A stretch of 60,000 nucleotides of DNA. Source: Membranipora membranacea (lineage: Eukaryota; Bryozoa; Gymnolaemata; Cheilostomatida; Membraniporidae). The notes under the pieces are model-generated. The model was not told where the DNA came from. It saw only the letters and a program-made list of their open reading frames with translations, and made no database searches. The translations under genes were made by a program, and so were the position numbers. The stretch is taken from contig OU612069.1 of the NCBI GenBank assembly GCA_914767715.1, forward strand, positions 12,709,387 to 12,769,386, read 5' to 3'. Position 1 is the first letter of the stretch, and each line of letters starts with the position of its first letter. Positions 1 through 11,717 of this stretch are shown here, piece after piece.

Positions 1-56
1 GTTTGGTGATCTCCTGTACGCACTTGAACTGTGACTATTTTTGGATGTATTTACAG

Positions 57-146
57 ATGATTCAGAGGTCTGAATTAATTGATCTGATTAAATCAGCTAA
101 AATAAAATGTTCTACCAAACAGCTGGAAACTTTCTGCTTCAAACAG
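57..146 (+). CDS. Probable internal exon of an upstream gene (penultimate exon)
   Basis: A 90-base open block sits between a good acceptor (TTTACAG, ending at 56) and a donor (CAG|GTTAGT at 147). In phase 0 it encodes 30 residues starting MIQRSELIDLIKSAK and ending ETFCFKQ, predicted as one or two helices. Both ends are phase 0, and it joins in frame to the block at 589-666. The helical pattern followed by an Arg/Lys-rich tail is faintly reminiscent of the C-terminal, SLX1-binding end of SLX4 nuclease scaffolds, but that rests on memory of the family's shape and not on an alignment. The rest of the gene lies before the window. An upstream in-frame ATG at position 3 is more likely intronic because the stretch before 57 looks like an acceptor region. 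Confidence 0.45.
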
Positions 147-588
147 GTTAGTAGATGCACAAGTATTGATGTTTTATATGGAGCCTCAACTATGGTTAAG
201 TGAACAAAACTCCATGGTGGCAAGCATTCTCACCTTGTGTGCTAGGCTACCCCAAAAATGCTACAGAAAGCCTTAGTGCTCTGTTGTTTTGATTGGTTAG
301 CTCCATATAGCCATTAAGACCACCCGTATTGAATGCTGCGTCTTACTGCATATGCATGTGGGAGGGCTTAAATTTTACACCAATAATACAGAATCATCAT
401 GAACCATTATTATATGCCTGTATTCTGTTGGAGAGTTTTATGATCATAGGGGAAAACTTTGTAAATAGAGAATAAGATATAAAATAAAGATGAACGCATA
501 TTTTTGCGTACTAACACAAAGTTCCTTCCTGAATCAGACCCTCTTATGATGATACCTTATGGTTATATTGTAGTGTATACCAGTGCAG

Positions 589-666
589 AATAAACAAGAT
601 CAGTCCAGAAGACGTAAGAAACCTGCTCAGAAGAGCAAAGCTGCGTCACAACATAAGAAACAGTAG
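589..666 (+). CDS. Probable terminal exon with basic C-terminal tail
   Basis: After the acceptor ending TGCAG at 588, phase-0 reading gives 25 residues (NKQDQSRRRKKPAQK...) and then TAG at 664-666. The lysine/arginine-rich composition resembles a nuclear protein tail. It is paired with the exon at 57-146 by matching phase and strand. An alternative acceptor six bases earlier (CCAG at 583) is also phase-compatible and would read a different frame of about 58 residues to a TAA near 765. I prefer 589 because the resulting tail is strongly biased in composition. Transcript data would settle it. Confidence 0.4.
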   Translation, partial: NKQDQSRRRKKPAQKSKAASQHKKQ

Positions 667-1640
667 ATATTGTCCAGCTCTCAAACCAATTCAACAAAAG
701 TCCAGTGAAGGCCTAAAAGTACCATCCAATCTGGGGTATGAAATATGCGGCTGCATTTCTTAACCTAGGTAATGATTACGGTACAAGCATTCCCTTTGGC
801 TCATTGAGCAAGTGGCGGTTAAAAAATTAGATATGTAGTATAAACCTGGCAACCTGCATGTCCAGGAATCGATTGTATGGTGGACTGAAAGATTAAATGG
901 CAGTGAGTCTATTAATTTGTAAAATAATTCCAGAAACACTAATATAGCTATCCCTTGTCTATGAATTACAATTTTTTCGTATTATATGAAATATATATAA
1001 AATGTTATGTTTCATAGCTGTGTTTTGGTGTGGAAATTAATTGTCTATTATTTGTGCTTAGATGGTTTCATATTTTCCGATTGTCTATTATTTGCCATGC
1101 GGAATGCATGAATGAAATCCAATAAAATACTAAATAAATGCAAAGTACTTATAGTTGCGGTATGAAGCTCAAATCATGAGAAAAGGAATGAGTAGTTTTA
1201 TGAGTATGGCTGTGTGCTGGCCTCACCATGAGTGATTATCTAGTTAAATCAGGTTTGATCAAGTTTGTGAGGGTGGAGAAGCCTCAAAACCGGCGTGACA
1301 GTAGACGGGCAAATCCAATGATTGTTAATTAGATCAAACTTGATTTAAATTAAGTCAGGTGATAAGGGATGAATCGGAAGTTACAAGGGGTGAAAGCTAC
1401 CTACTATTATAAGCCTCTCCTTCCTGTAGTTATTTTGCCAATAGATGAATTCTTACTACTCTAACCAGAATTAAGCCAAACAGTATATTTTAGTTGCTGC
1501 TAATATATGTTTAATCTGTCCAAGAGAATAGAAGAAGCCTGTATTATTGAATCAGGTTATTTGACACAAGTAAAATCAGAAAAGTTTTAATTATTTAATG
1601 TTTACTTTGAAGCTTATCGGTATAGGTGAAAGATATAAGT
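667..1640. other. 3' UTR and intergenic DNA, nothing further recognised
   Basis: AT-rich sequence without a supported reading frame. A short imperfect inverted pair around 1240-1350 (TCAGGTTTGATCAAG against ATCAAACTTGATTTAA) suggests a decayed foldback remnant. Confidence 0.3.
1121..1126 (+). promoter_or_regulatory. Possible polyadenylation signal AATAAA
   Basis: A canonical AATAAA lies about 455 bases after the predicted stop at 666, at a plausible distance for the end of the upstream gene's 3' UTR. The surrounding DNA is AT-rich, so chance occurrence is possible. Confidence 0.25.
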
Positions 1641-1654
1641 AACTAAGAGTCACA

Positions 1655-1870
1655 GGCAGCCATGAGTGGTCTAAAGAGTACAGAGTTGTGATCAGTGAGG
1701 TCCTGGTTAGATTCCCAGCACAGGTAGTCATTCCTGCTCACGTGTTTAAAAAGAGGGAACCATTTATTCTAAGTGTGTATAAGTTGGAGTAAAAGACGAT
1801 CTGCGCTCCATGCTCCTCGAAAATTACGGGAGTTGTGCCCTCTTTTGACATGAGAGGATAACTAAAATCC
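1655..1870 (+). mobile_element. tRNA-derived SINE
   Basis: Box A-like GAGTGGTCTAAAG near 1673 and box B-like GGTTAGATTCCC near 1705 lie at internal Pol III promoter spacing. The box A resembles the D-arm of Leu/Ser-type tRNAs. No acceptor stem can be drawn, so this is a SINE and not a tRNA gene. The tail near 1830-1858 (GTTGTGCCCTCTTTTGACAT) recurs near 56375 and 59300, which defines a family with a shared 3' end. Confidence 0.6.
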
Positions 1871-2299
1871 AGCCAGCCAAAAAGATAATAATAGATCGAC
1901 CTTTATTATATAAGGGCATTGCACAGCATTGGCAGGCTGTGTTTGTTAAGTTTGAGGCAACAATTGTTAACTTTATCAACTCGCTTCATAAAGGAGAGTT
2001 ATCCTGCTAATAATCGGGACGAACCTTGTTGTAATAAGCCCAACATGTTTTACACCATTTGCCTGTTGATATTGTTTCTGTTGTTGATATGAGCTTTAAA
2101 TATTCTCAAAGTCACCAATTTTCTCATAACCACTGGCTAAAGACATGAAGCGTGTATATCAATGCTATCAGTTGAATTTTATTTCAATCACGTCGATCTA
2201 TATTTAGCCACTGGGGCACTACATGCTTGTCGTTTGTTGTTATGTTTACAGTTACAACCACTGGTGCTGAAAACACGGTAAGATTTAAGTGCAAAACAT

Positions 2300-2688
2300 T
2301 ATCCGTTCTCCTAATGTCACACCTGTGCTCAGCTATTTTAACAAAGAGGGTTCATATATTAATTTAGGCTTTACATTTATTTAGTTTTTGAAACTGAATG
2401 CTGTTCATTTATGCTGCTGATTATCGATTGTTTTGAGAATTAATCAGAAGTCAACTAAATAAAAAACCTACAATAGGCAGCGCTAGCAGGTTTGTTACTA
2501 CTTGCATCAAAGCTTGCACCCAAAAACTGGTCACTTGTTATTCAATAACTTAATCTAAGAACGAGCCATTCATTTTAAACATCTAAGGTAAGCTTGTTCT
2601 GAATATTTTGTCGCAGTGGATTAGCAGAGAAGTTCTAGATATCTTCATAACTCACACTTCACTTCTTTTCACCATCTAAAATATCCAG
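2300..2688 (+). repeat. Array module 1
   Basis: Diverged copy containing GAATGCTGTTC, a CTACAATAGGCAGCGCTAGCAGG block and an exon-like end CCAG|GTAAGC. The acceptor side is altered: CATCTAAG precedes GTAAGCTTGTTC. It is the first recognisable module and carries no C tract directly after it. Confidence 0.55.
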
Positions 2689-2844
2689 GTAAGCAGTAGA
2701 GTATCTTACTTTATGCTTTATTTTAGAGCATAGAAATGTGTGATGGTTATGTCGGCAGCAGGATCATTAGATAGATATGATTGTGTTAAACCAGCAAGTC
2801 ACTGCGAAAAGAGTAATGTGGGTTAATGGGGGTTAAAATCACAA

Positions 2845-3060
2845 GTCGGTCTCTGTCCCAAGACTGAGAAATACAGTGCCTTAAAGGCGCGGCCGCCATA
2901 TTCGGCGCCGATTTGATCTCAGTTTGCAGGCAGGTCAGAGCACACCTGGGGCGTCAATTGCGCTCAGTAGTCAGTAAACTGCAGCGGGATTCGAACCCGA
3001 TACCTCCAACTCTTGCGCATTATAGGGCAGGCGCTCTTACCAACTGAGAGACCTCCTACT
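2845..3060 (-). mobile_element. tRNA-derived SINE, minus strand
   Basis: Read on the minus strand, box A (CTCAGTTGGTAAGAGCG, near 3045-3029) and box B (GGGTTCGAATCCCG, near 3000-2985) are excellent matches. A tRNA-unrelated GC-rich body follows. The acceptor stem cannot pair, so it is not scored as a functional tRNA. It sits between array modules 1 and 2. Confidence 0.7.
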
Positions 3061-3239
3061 CCTACTGTAATTATCCTTTGATCTTCTTAATTTATCATTT
3101 CCTAATGATCTTATGTACTATCATTTCTCATGTCAACCCAATATAATTCAACCTTATCCAACAATATTCAGATATTATGGTCCTCTTATCTGACGAAGCG
3201 AGCACTCTGTCGTACTTTTTTGGTCCTATTGTTTCCGCC

Positions 3240-3375
3240 CACAATCGATACCACTAAAGAGCCATTGCTATTCACGGTCAGGCGATTGGTACCGCAGTAT
3301 TCGTGGGTTGCATTCCTTATTGAACGTCCCAGCCCCAAGCACCCTCGGGTGTATATATCTCCCACAACACAAGTT
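3240..3375 (+). mobile_element. Diverged SINE copy (family shared with 24.6 kb)
   Basis: This shares CTATTCACxGxCAGxCGATT, TCGTGGGTT and the tail CAGC(A/C)CCCTC(G/T)GGTGTATA with the better copy at 24555-24715. Box A is eroded, so family membership rests on the shared tail. Confidence 0.5.
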
Positions 3376-4100
3376 AGTGTGCAAGTAGTTATTGCTAAAA
3401 GTTCTTGTTGATTCTTCTTGGTTCTTTGTATCTAATGATGGCATTGGTTAATCAGTCATTCTCATCATTGCCATTTGATTCTGTGCAGAATAACGACATT
3501 GTATTAGCATTCTAATTATTTGTCCGAAGCAGTATATGTCAGTGTAACGATTGGTCATGTCAGCTTAAAATAATCACCCAATCATGAGCCAGCGATATCC
3601 TTTTGTTCTGGCTTTGCTGTCCGAGAAAGTGATATGTTTCAAGTTAAAGTTGGAAGCTGCAGATTTTGCTTCACATATTTCTGTTTTGCAATTGTTTAGT
3701 TTACTGGTACCCGATAGACTTAGGAACTGCGTCAAAGAACTTTTGTTGTGAGGTCTTAGAGAATTCTGTTTCTGTATGGACAACGAGTTACCAATTTTCC
3801 CCATTGTTGGCTGCCACCAAGGAAAGCAAGAGACATCTTTGAATTTGAATTTTTCTCTAAGTCTCAACTCCTCTGTACACACTGCCGTTGTCCGTAGCGG
3901 CGGTCTTTATCGGGCCTTCCACTATATTTATTTCATGATTGATGCTCCCCATAGAAATATAAAACCAGAGTCAGCACCTTCAGTAGAGCTACTAGAATGG
4001 AGACACATTATTTCGCTAGGTCTCAATTGAATAAATCCAACGGCCTCTGGCTACACTATGTTTCTTTACCTGGGATAAATACATTGGGAATAAATTTATA
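3376..4100. other. Inter-module DNA, no gene supported
   Basis: Contains the spacer portion of the module, including AGAGTCAGCACCTTCAGTAGAGCTACTAGAA near 3967, which recurs before later modules. The overlapping reading frames of 84 and 102 codons show no known domain, lack splice context and are not credible genes. Confidence 0.35.
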
Positions 4101-4102
4101 GC

Positions 4103-4485
4103 CTTGTTTGTTCTCCTTATGATGTCAGAATCTAGGCTAAATAATGATAGGAAACAAAAGATTGTAACTGAGATTAGCTAAGGTTGTAAATTGAATGCTG
4201 GTCATTTAAGGTTTTTATTAAAATCGCTTTCATAATCAATCAGATTTTATTGGTTTAAAACAAAAACAATAGCAGCAAGTCTAGCGGCTGACTCTGAATT
4301 CAAGACAAGCTTACATCTGTTACATAACAAAATAATTCAATGTCCTGTGATATTATATTTCTGTCGCACATTTTAGAAAAGCGGTTCTGGACACACGGTG
4401 GTATAATCAAACAGTAGAGAAGCCCTGAACAGACAGCACTCCCTCCGTGTCGTAGCATATTTAGTCTATTTTCCAGTAAATTGAG
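4103..4485 (+). repeat. Array module 2 with intact exon-like block
   Basis: All landmarks are present. The exon-like block spans 4377-4485 (109 bases) between CATTTTAG and TTGAG|GTAAGT. It has stops in the frame that is open in module 8. Confidence 0.65.
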
Positions 4486-5404
4486 GTAAGTAATACCGCA
4501 TCTCACTGTACATCATACCTTCGTTTTAAAAACTATGAAATGTATGTCAGAAACTGTCCAGGAGAGGGTATAAAGGTTGTGAGGGTGGCGGAGGATTGGG
4601 GATGGTGATTTGAAGGGGGCGAGGTATATACCATGTAGGTTAAATGACCAATCTGGTACTTATACATCCATTTGATCACAAGCCTATCTAAGTCACCTTC
4701 CCTCTCTGTCCAATCATATGCGATATTTAAATAATAACTTATTCACTGTCACCGAATAAAACTTTAGTCTAGAGTGTTCTTTGCCCCATCCCTCCCCCCC
4801 CCCCGCCTCTCTCCACCATGGCGCGAATTTGTCTTCAAGTTAATTATAGTTATAGTTAATTATAAACTTTTAGAAAACCTCAATAAATAAATAAATAAAG
4901 TTGTTATCCGAATTAGTAGCTACGATGGCTTTCAAACTAAATATAACTGGCACATTAGGGGACGTCCCTAACGTGCATATTATATTGTGCAAAGCTAATA
5001 TTTAACTGTGAGGTGAAGGCATTGGCATAGCTCTATTTTGAGGCTTTCCATTTTAATGCACAAAGGCAAGTGCGGCACAAGTCAAAGTAGCATGATGTGG
5101 AATAAAACACTGTGAATGCAACCCTTCTGTCCTGGGCGCTACTGTCAAAGTTCCATACATATATTAGGTTAGATACAACAGTAATACATACGAGCCTGGA
5201 TTATTTATATAATAACATCACTTCACAGTCAGTCACACTGCATCTGAGTTTATAGCCTGAGCCTCCAGACTATACCCCCTACCCCCCCCCCCCTACCTGG
5301 CACATATCTCACCCCCCCCCCTGTATCAAGTGTTCTTGAGTTATTTATAGACAATAGAGGTGATCCATATTGCTCTGGCTCACGCTAGTTTTTTTTTAGT
5401 TTTT

Positions 5405-5560
5405 TAAGCGCAGTGATGTTTAATAACAATATTGAATGTGAATAATCAGGTTACAACGGTATTAAAAGTCTATAATAGGTGGTGCTAGCCTGCTTGCTTG
5501 ATATAATAGTAAACGTTATAGCATAATTTCTCAGCTGATTAAAGTAACCTGTAAATTTTG
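5405..5560 (+). repeat. Array module 3, fragment
   Basis: Only the middle is recognisable: TTGAATGTGAATAATCAGG followed by a CTATAATAGGTGGTGCTAGC block. The exon-like end is absent or unrecognisable. C homopolymers follow near 5660-5676. Confidence 0.35.
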
Positions 5561-6104
5561 TCGAGCAGTATCATAGTAGACCAATTTACGTCCATACTAT
5601 ACCTTTTGTTAACATTTTCAATGAACCACAGGCGAATTTAAATTACCTGCTCCCTTACAACCCCCCCCCCCCCCCCTTCCCGACGGCAACAAAATATTTC
5701 TTGGCTAGCGCTGTGCCAGCAGATATTAAATCAAAAATGTTGCAGTCTGGAGATCTCTTTCTACGCTAATGTCAGTTGTGTCCAAATCAGCTCTAATCAA
5801 GAGTATCGATTTTTTGTCCTCATTCTTCTCCATGCGTGTTTATCTAGATGTTTGGTTCTGCTGGGGAGTTGACATAGCGAGCAAGCTTGGAAGTCAGCTA
5901 AATCGCAACCAGGGGTTCAATGTTATATGCAATAGGAAGCAAGTACGATCAGCAGCTTTGAAGAAGCTGCTGCCATAATATGAACACTTTAAAATACATC
6001 ACTCATCAGTAAACTATAATTCGTTAATGCTGCCCTAGTATTTTGCTGGGCAGCTGAGTTCAAGTGACTTTCAGCGAGAATAAGTATAAATTATAGCAAA
6101 TTTT

Positions 6105-6418
6105 GTTCCCCTTGTACTGTCGGAACTATGCTGATTACGGATTTCAATTCAAAATAGCTAAGTTTAACTATTGAAAGCTGGTCTATTAGGTTCTGATAGT
6201 TAACTGTTTTGATAATTAATCAGGTTTATTTGTCTGTGAAAATACAATAGCAAGTCTAGCAGTGATTCTGTTAGCTTTAAAGCCTTCATTCAAGAATCAT
6301 TCTGACGAAACAACCAAATGAAAACGACCACCCAGTAACTTTTCAGTTGCTTATTTTAGATAAGCCATTCTGACAGATCGCCACTCCACGTCACACGAGA
6401 GCTAATGATCCACCAGTA
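6105..6418 (+). repeat. Array module 4, donor mutated
   Basis: Exon-like block after CTTATTTTAG (near 6359), of the shorter class seen in modules 14, 16 and 22 (TTCTGACAGATCGCCACTCCACG). The aligned donor reads CAG|ATAATTGTACC, so GT has become AT. A fortuitous CAG|GTAAAT lies downstream at 6453. Confidence 0.6.
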
Positions 6419-7167
6419 TCAGATAATTGTACCACAGCTTTATTATTAACAGGTAAATTCAAAAAAAGTTTGAGACGCTTGTCAGAACCTGTTGATGAGA
6501 GGCTTCACCTCTAGGTCATTTATTTCAAAGTTGTGTATTCAATTAATTGTAAGATTCATTAATCGCTGCAGGAGAAGCGTAACGACCAGTTCTACTAACC
6601 TACAATATCAGTAATTTACCATCCAATACCCCTCCATCCTCTCCACGACAGCCGCAAATAAGATATTGCTGACTTAGGATCTGTGCCAGATTTAAAAGCT
6701 GCAGCCTTGTGATTTCATGTTTAGTTAACATCCACAGTAAAACATACACACTAGTCAATATGGCATTTCCCTTCACTCATAACTTCTTGGCATCTTACTT
6801 TGATATCATATCCATCAGTGTTTCTTACTACATAACTGTGAAAGTTTAAGAACTGATACGCATAACTTCCTGATATATCACTAGATATCAGTGCTCCTCT
6901 GCTTTCTGTTTGCTTTTTTGATGGCTGTCAGCAAGTCAATCGAGTTGGCACAGTTTAATGTTGTTACAATCATATGAAAACATCAGCTGTTGTGATGAAA
7001 TCTTTCATGGTAGGGACAAAGATAGCTTAAGGTATTCATCTGGAGTTAATCGACAAATTTTTTGAACACCCATGTACAACGTCCATCTGTGGATCGCTAT
7101 GGAGTTTCTTATTTATTGACCTACTGTTGCTCCACGCCTGGGTTTATCTAGAACAAGTTCGGTCCAT

Positions 7168-7244
7168 TTGCCTGCATTTGTAGTTGCTTCCTATCCACTG
7201 GTCACGTCGAGGCCAGTGGAATGTAGCAACTCGCATGCAGGCAA
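7168..7244. repeat. Hairpin with 31-34 base arms
   Basis: TTGCCTGCATTTGTAGTTGC... at 7168-7201 pairs imperfectly with GTAGCAACTCGCATGCAGGCAA ending at 7244, around the loop TCACGTCGAGG. A second copy is at 13577-13649, at the start of the duplicated block. Confidence 0.7.
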
Positions 7245-7454
7245 TCGGATTAAACTTGATCTAGGTTTTATCTAGAGATTTAGTTGTGCAGGTGAATGAT
7301 GAGGTTATATGAAAATTAAAGAAACTAGCGCAAGTCAGCACCTTTGATAGAGCTGCCGAAACGCCAGCAATGCTCTCCTTGTACTACCATTGGCTGTTAG
7401 AGTCCGAGTTTCCTTTCTCTGGTACAAAAACATTGACAATAAATTCATAGCCTT

Positions 7455-7801
7455 CTTTGTACACCCTTTAATGTCAGAACCTCCGCTAAATACATGTGAG
7501 TAACGATGGAAGTTAACTCAGATTAGCTTGGTTTCTCAAATCAAAAGCTGGTTAATTGTGATGTTGATTATAAAATGTTTTGGTAGTCGATCAGGCTTCT
7601 TTTGTATAAAAAGTTACAATAGCTTTCTAGCGGTTAGATTCAATGACTCAATTTAAGAATCATGTTTGTTACATTCCTGTCGCCGTTGTAGTAGAAAAGC
7701 TGTTCTGAATAATTGGTGGTACAACCAAACTGTGAAGATCTCATAACAGACGGCACTTCACACCACATCATAACAGACTTTACCGATCTGCCCAGTATCA
7801 G
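7455..7801 (+). repeat. Array module 5 with 107-base exon-like block
   Basis: The exon-like block 7695-7801 runs from GTAGTAG to CAG|GTACGC. It is almost identical to module 11, including its length. Confidence 0.7.
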
Positions 7802-8609
7802 GTACGCTTACCACAACTTTTTTTGCATATTACTTTAAAAAGAAATATGAATATAGGCCTGAAACCGTTTGAGAGAGGTTATAGGGGGAGGGGGGGGGAT
7901 TGGCAGGTTTTGCTGCAGCATCAAGCACTTTCCGACTTGTTTATCCAACTATACTCAGGATTTTTAATTATACTCTGGAGTATCTTCATGACTGTGCTGG
8001 TCTAATAAGTTTGATTAATCTCAAGGCTATTAATTTTAGCTGCTCTATTATAGTCTAATCTACCTTCAATCTTATCTAATATTATATTCTATATAATTCA
8101 CAGATGTTACTTGTCTGCACCCCTTTTACTCTTGCCCCCCCCCCCCTTCCTGACGCCCCCCCCCCCTCGCCAGGAGAGGTGTAGATTAAAATGTAGATCG
8201 AAATGTAGATTAAGATAAAACCTAATCGACTCTTGGGTATGAAAATCTCTGACTCTATCATCCCTATACAAGTGTGTGGCGGCAGCATTTTTATTGTAGT
8301 TACCTTATCATTATGGTATGATGGCGATGGTATAATTTCAATAATTACCAATCACTTAACCTGCAACCCCCCCCCCCCCCCCCCCGTTCCAATAGCAACC
8401 AAATATTAAGGGGATCTCATATTACGCTGAAGTCAGGTGTTTAATAATCGCCTCCAATCTAGAGTAACAGAATTTTCAGACCCAAATTTACTCCATGCAA
8501 GTTTATCTAGGCCTTTAGTTCTGTGAATGAGTTAAAAAGCTTGAAAGACAGCTAAAACAGTTCCATGTTTATATCTAGCATTAGAACAGCAAGAATATGT
8601 ACATTTCTT

Positions 8610-8905
8610 TGTTTGTTCCCCTAACAATTTCAGAACCTATGCTAAATACTTTTAAGAAACAATAGATTATAACTCTGGTTAGCCTAGTTTCACGATTTTC
8701 AAATGTTTTATTGTTTTTATTGGTTTATTTATGAAAATCACAATAGCAAGTCTAGCGGTGATTCAGATTCAAAGCCTGAACAAAATTATCGCTCATATTT
8801 GTTAGCAACAAGTTTATTCAGCGTCCAGCCAACTTCATCTCTGTCAGCCATCCTAGAAAAGCCATCTAGAAAACATCGTACTGTAGCCTAATCAAACCAA
8901 TGAAA
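8610..8905 (+). repeat. Array module 6, exon-like end degraded
   Basis: It has TTTGTTTGTTCCCCTAACAA, CTATGCTAAATAC, the AGTCTAGCGG block and CATCCTAG|AAAAGCC, but the donor is lost (GTACTGTAGCC). Preceded by a long C tract near 8367-8384. Matches module 12. Confidence 0.65.
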
Positions 8906-9507
8906 TCCCTCATGTCGATGTTAATATTGGCTTTGAGTTGTCATCCTAAATTACAGCTATAGTTGTGGGATTAGAGGACATCACTATTAGTAGACAGGTG
9001 CAAAGACAAGGATGAAATGAAAATCTGAAATATATCACCACGCATGCTAACCTACAGTACCAATAATTTACCAGCTAACCCCCCCCCCCCCGCCCCCTTC
9101 ATGATGACCATAAATTAGATATTGACTTGGGGTGTCCCAGCAGACGCTAATTTTTTTAAAAAGCTGCAGCCTTGTGATCTCATCTCAGAAGTAACACAGT
9201 CCTCCAATCTACCTTACACCTTACATGCTCCTCCGCTTTTTACTCCGCTTATTTACTTGTTTTGACAACATCAATCCGCGGACCTGCTATAAAGTTTTTG
9301 ATTTTTCAACTCAATATTGCTTTGCGCTGGTTCATCTAGAGATATGATTGTGCAGGTGATGAGGTTATATGATCATTAAAAACTAACATATGTCAGCACC
9401 TTTGATAGAGCCGACAAAATACAATCAAAGCTTCCTTTATACTACCCTTGGCTGTTTTAGTCCCAGTTCTTTTCCTCTGATGTAATAACATTGACAATAA
9501 TTTCACA

Positions 9508-9857
9508 GCCTTCTGGGTTCCCCAAATAATGTCAGAACCTATGCTAAACACATGTTAGTAACAATGGAGTTTTGATTAGATTAGCATGGTTTCTCAAATA
9601 AAAAGATGGCCCATTACGGTTTGGTTATCAAGTGTCTTGTTAAACCATCAAGTTTCTTTTCTTTAAAGATTTACAATAGCTGGTCTAGCAGTTAGATTCC
9701 AAGCCTCAACTTACAAGAATCTTGTTTATTGAATTTCTGTTTCCATTATAGCAAAACTGTTCCGAATATCTGGGGGTAAAACCTAACTTTGAAGAGCTAA
9801 TAATAGACGGCACTTCACACCACCTAAATCAGCCTTTACCAATCCACCCAGAATCAG
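9508..9857 (+). repeat. Array module 7 with 106-base exon-like block
   Basis: The block 9752-9857 lies between CATTATAG and ATCAG|GTATGT. This module is missing from the duplicated copy at 13.6-15.9 kb; the deletion joins CAGA(A/G)CCT to CTCAATGAC, with CCT shared at the join. Confidence 0.65.
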
Positions 9858-10588
9858 GTATGTGCACCAAAACTTAATTTGCATATTACTTTGTTTGAAA
9901 AGAACATGAAATATATGCCGGACACTGTTTGAAAGAGGTTATTTGGGGTGGGGACTTTTTAGAGGGGGTGGGGTGCTGACGGGTTTAGCCGCAGCATCAA
10001 GCACTTTCTGACTTGCTCATCCAACTAACCATACTTAGGATCTATTGATTATACCCTTGAGTAACTTCATGTATATGCTAGCTCTTATAAGTTTGGTTGA
10101 TCTCAAACTTATTCAGACTACCTGTTCTCTTACAGTCTAATCTACCTTCAATCTTATCCAATATTCTATATAATTCACAGATGGTACTCATCTGAGTCCC
10201 CTTGACTTTTACCCCCACCTTCAGCTCCCTGGCCAGGAGAGCTGTATATTGAGATGTAACCTAATCAACTCCATTCTAGGGTGTTTGCAGATAACCTTTT
10301 ACACTTGGTATGACAGAGGTTTGATATGTTACCATTAATTAACCCTGATCCCCCCCCCCCCCCCCGCCTCTCAATGACAACAAAATATTTCCTGACTGAA
10401 TATCCCAAGAGATACTAAATCTGAGATAATTACCCCAAATCTAGAGTGCAGTTTTCTGAGCCAATTTTCCTCCATGCTGGTTTATCTAGAATTTATGTAT
10501 GCTTAGTTCTGTGAAGGAGATTAAAAGTTTGAACGACAGCTAAAACACTCCAGGGAATGTTCCTATTGCTAGCATACAAACATTGATC

Positions 10589-10964
10589 TTTGTTTGTTCC
10601 CCTCACGATTTCAGAACCTATGCTAAATACTTTTATGAAATGATAAATCTTCGTTCTGATTAGCCTAGTTTTACAAATTGAATGCTGGCCCTTTACGGTT
10701 TTCAACTGTTTTAATAATCAGATTTCTTTGGTTTGAAACAATTGCAATAGCAATTCAAGCCGATGACTTTGTTTAATTCAAAGCCTGAACTAAATTATTG
10801 CTCATATTTCCTAAGCAACAAGTTAATCCAATGTCAAGTCAGCTACATCTCTGTCACCCATTTTAGAAAAGCTGTTCAGAATATTTGGTGGATTAATCTA
10901 ACTGCTGAGAAGCTCAAAGATAAGGGGCACTTGACACCAAGTCAAATCAATTTCCCATTTTCAG
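10589..10964 (+). repeat. Array module 8 with open 98-base exon-like block
   Basis: The block 10867-10964 is bounded by CATTTTAG and TTTTCAG|GTGAGT. Read in the frame that also crosses the acceptor, it is open and gives KAVQNIWW...LTPSQINFPFS. The homologous block of module 13 has the same length (98) and stays open, with several differences. No domain is recognised. The intron phases at its two ends differ, so tandem splicing of two such exons would shift frame, while mutually exclusive use would not. Confidence 0.65.
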
Positions 10965-11460
10965 GTGAGTGTACCACAAATTTATTTACATATCATTTTA
11001 TAAAAGAGTAGAAATGTGGTTGTAAAGCCTCCAGGTCAGACCATGTCTTTAACTCCATAAAAACATCAAAACATCCAGCCAGTAGCTTTGCATGGATTTA
11101 TATGAGCTCTCAAAATGTAGGGAGTATCTTCTTCCCCAGCCATCCACCATTGGTGATGACAAGAATTGTCCCTGATCAATCTAGCTACGATCCAACACTA
11201 ATCAAAATGTTGTATCTCAGCTAGATGAACTTCATTCAAAGCTACTGGCTACATGTTTTTATACCATAACTCACTATTTAGATCTTTGACTGGTGGCTCT
11301 GCTGGGCAAAGCCGAGCTATGTCAGCAGTGGTTTAAGATTTATTTTATTACCTTCAGGAGAAACTATTATCCAGACTAGGCCTATGTAATTTTCCAACGC
11401 TGTACTCCACCCGACACTAATTCATCTAGGGATAGGAGTAGGACATGGCTCAGTTGGTTA

Positions 11461-11717
11461 GACAGAACCTATGCTAAAAACCTTCATGAGGCTATAGATT
11501 TCAATTCAGATTAGCATAGTTGTTCAAATTGAATGCTGATACTCTAAGGGTTTCTATTATTATCAGCTGTTTTGATAATTGGATTTCTTTGGTTTATAAA
11601 ACTTACGATAGCGCCTCTAACAGATGATTAATTAATAGCTCAAACATGTAACAAACCAAACTTATTCAATATCCAGCGAGGTACACAAAACATGTGGTAT
11701 TATATTATGTATCACAT
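11461..11717 (+). repeat. Array module 9, 5' part (split by foldback element)
   Basis: Begins abruptly at GACAGAACCTATGCTAAAAACC, directly after a tRNA-like fragment (ATGGCTCAGTTGGTTAGA near 11445). It continues to 11717, where a foldback element with a 7-base duplicated target is inserted. The rest resumes at 12420 (TTAGAACATCCGTTCACAAT) and fades by about 12480. Confidence 0.6.

Larger units (their letters stand above)
7160..10990 (+). repeat. Source block of an internal segmental duplication (modules 5-8)
   Basis: This block reappears at 13570-15910 with the same order: hairpin, module 5, C tract, module 6, spacer, (module 7), module 8. The later copy lacks about 0.4 kb (around 7960-8335) and most of the sequence from 9540 to 10365. 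Long stretches look nearly identical by eye, so the duplication is much younger than the divergence between modules. Confidence 0.75.

Noticed and set aside
2980-3060. tRNA gene on the minus strand
   Set aside because: D- and T-arm motifs match, but there is no acceptor stem and a long tRNA-unrelated body follows, as in SINEs.
7823-8351. Frames beside the C tracts (Gly/Arg-rich or Pro-rich ends)
   Set aside because: Open only because homopolymers lack stops; they cross non-conserved module spacers.
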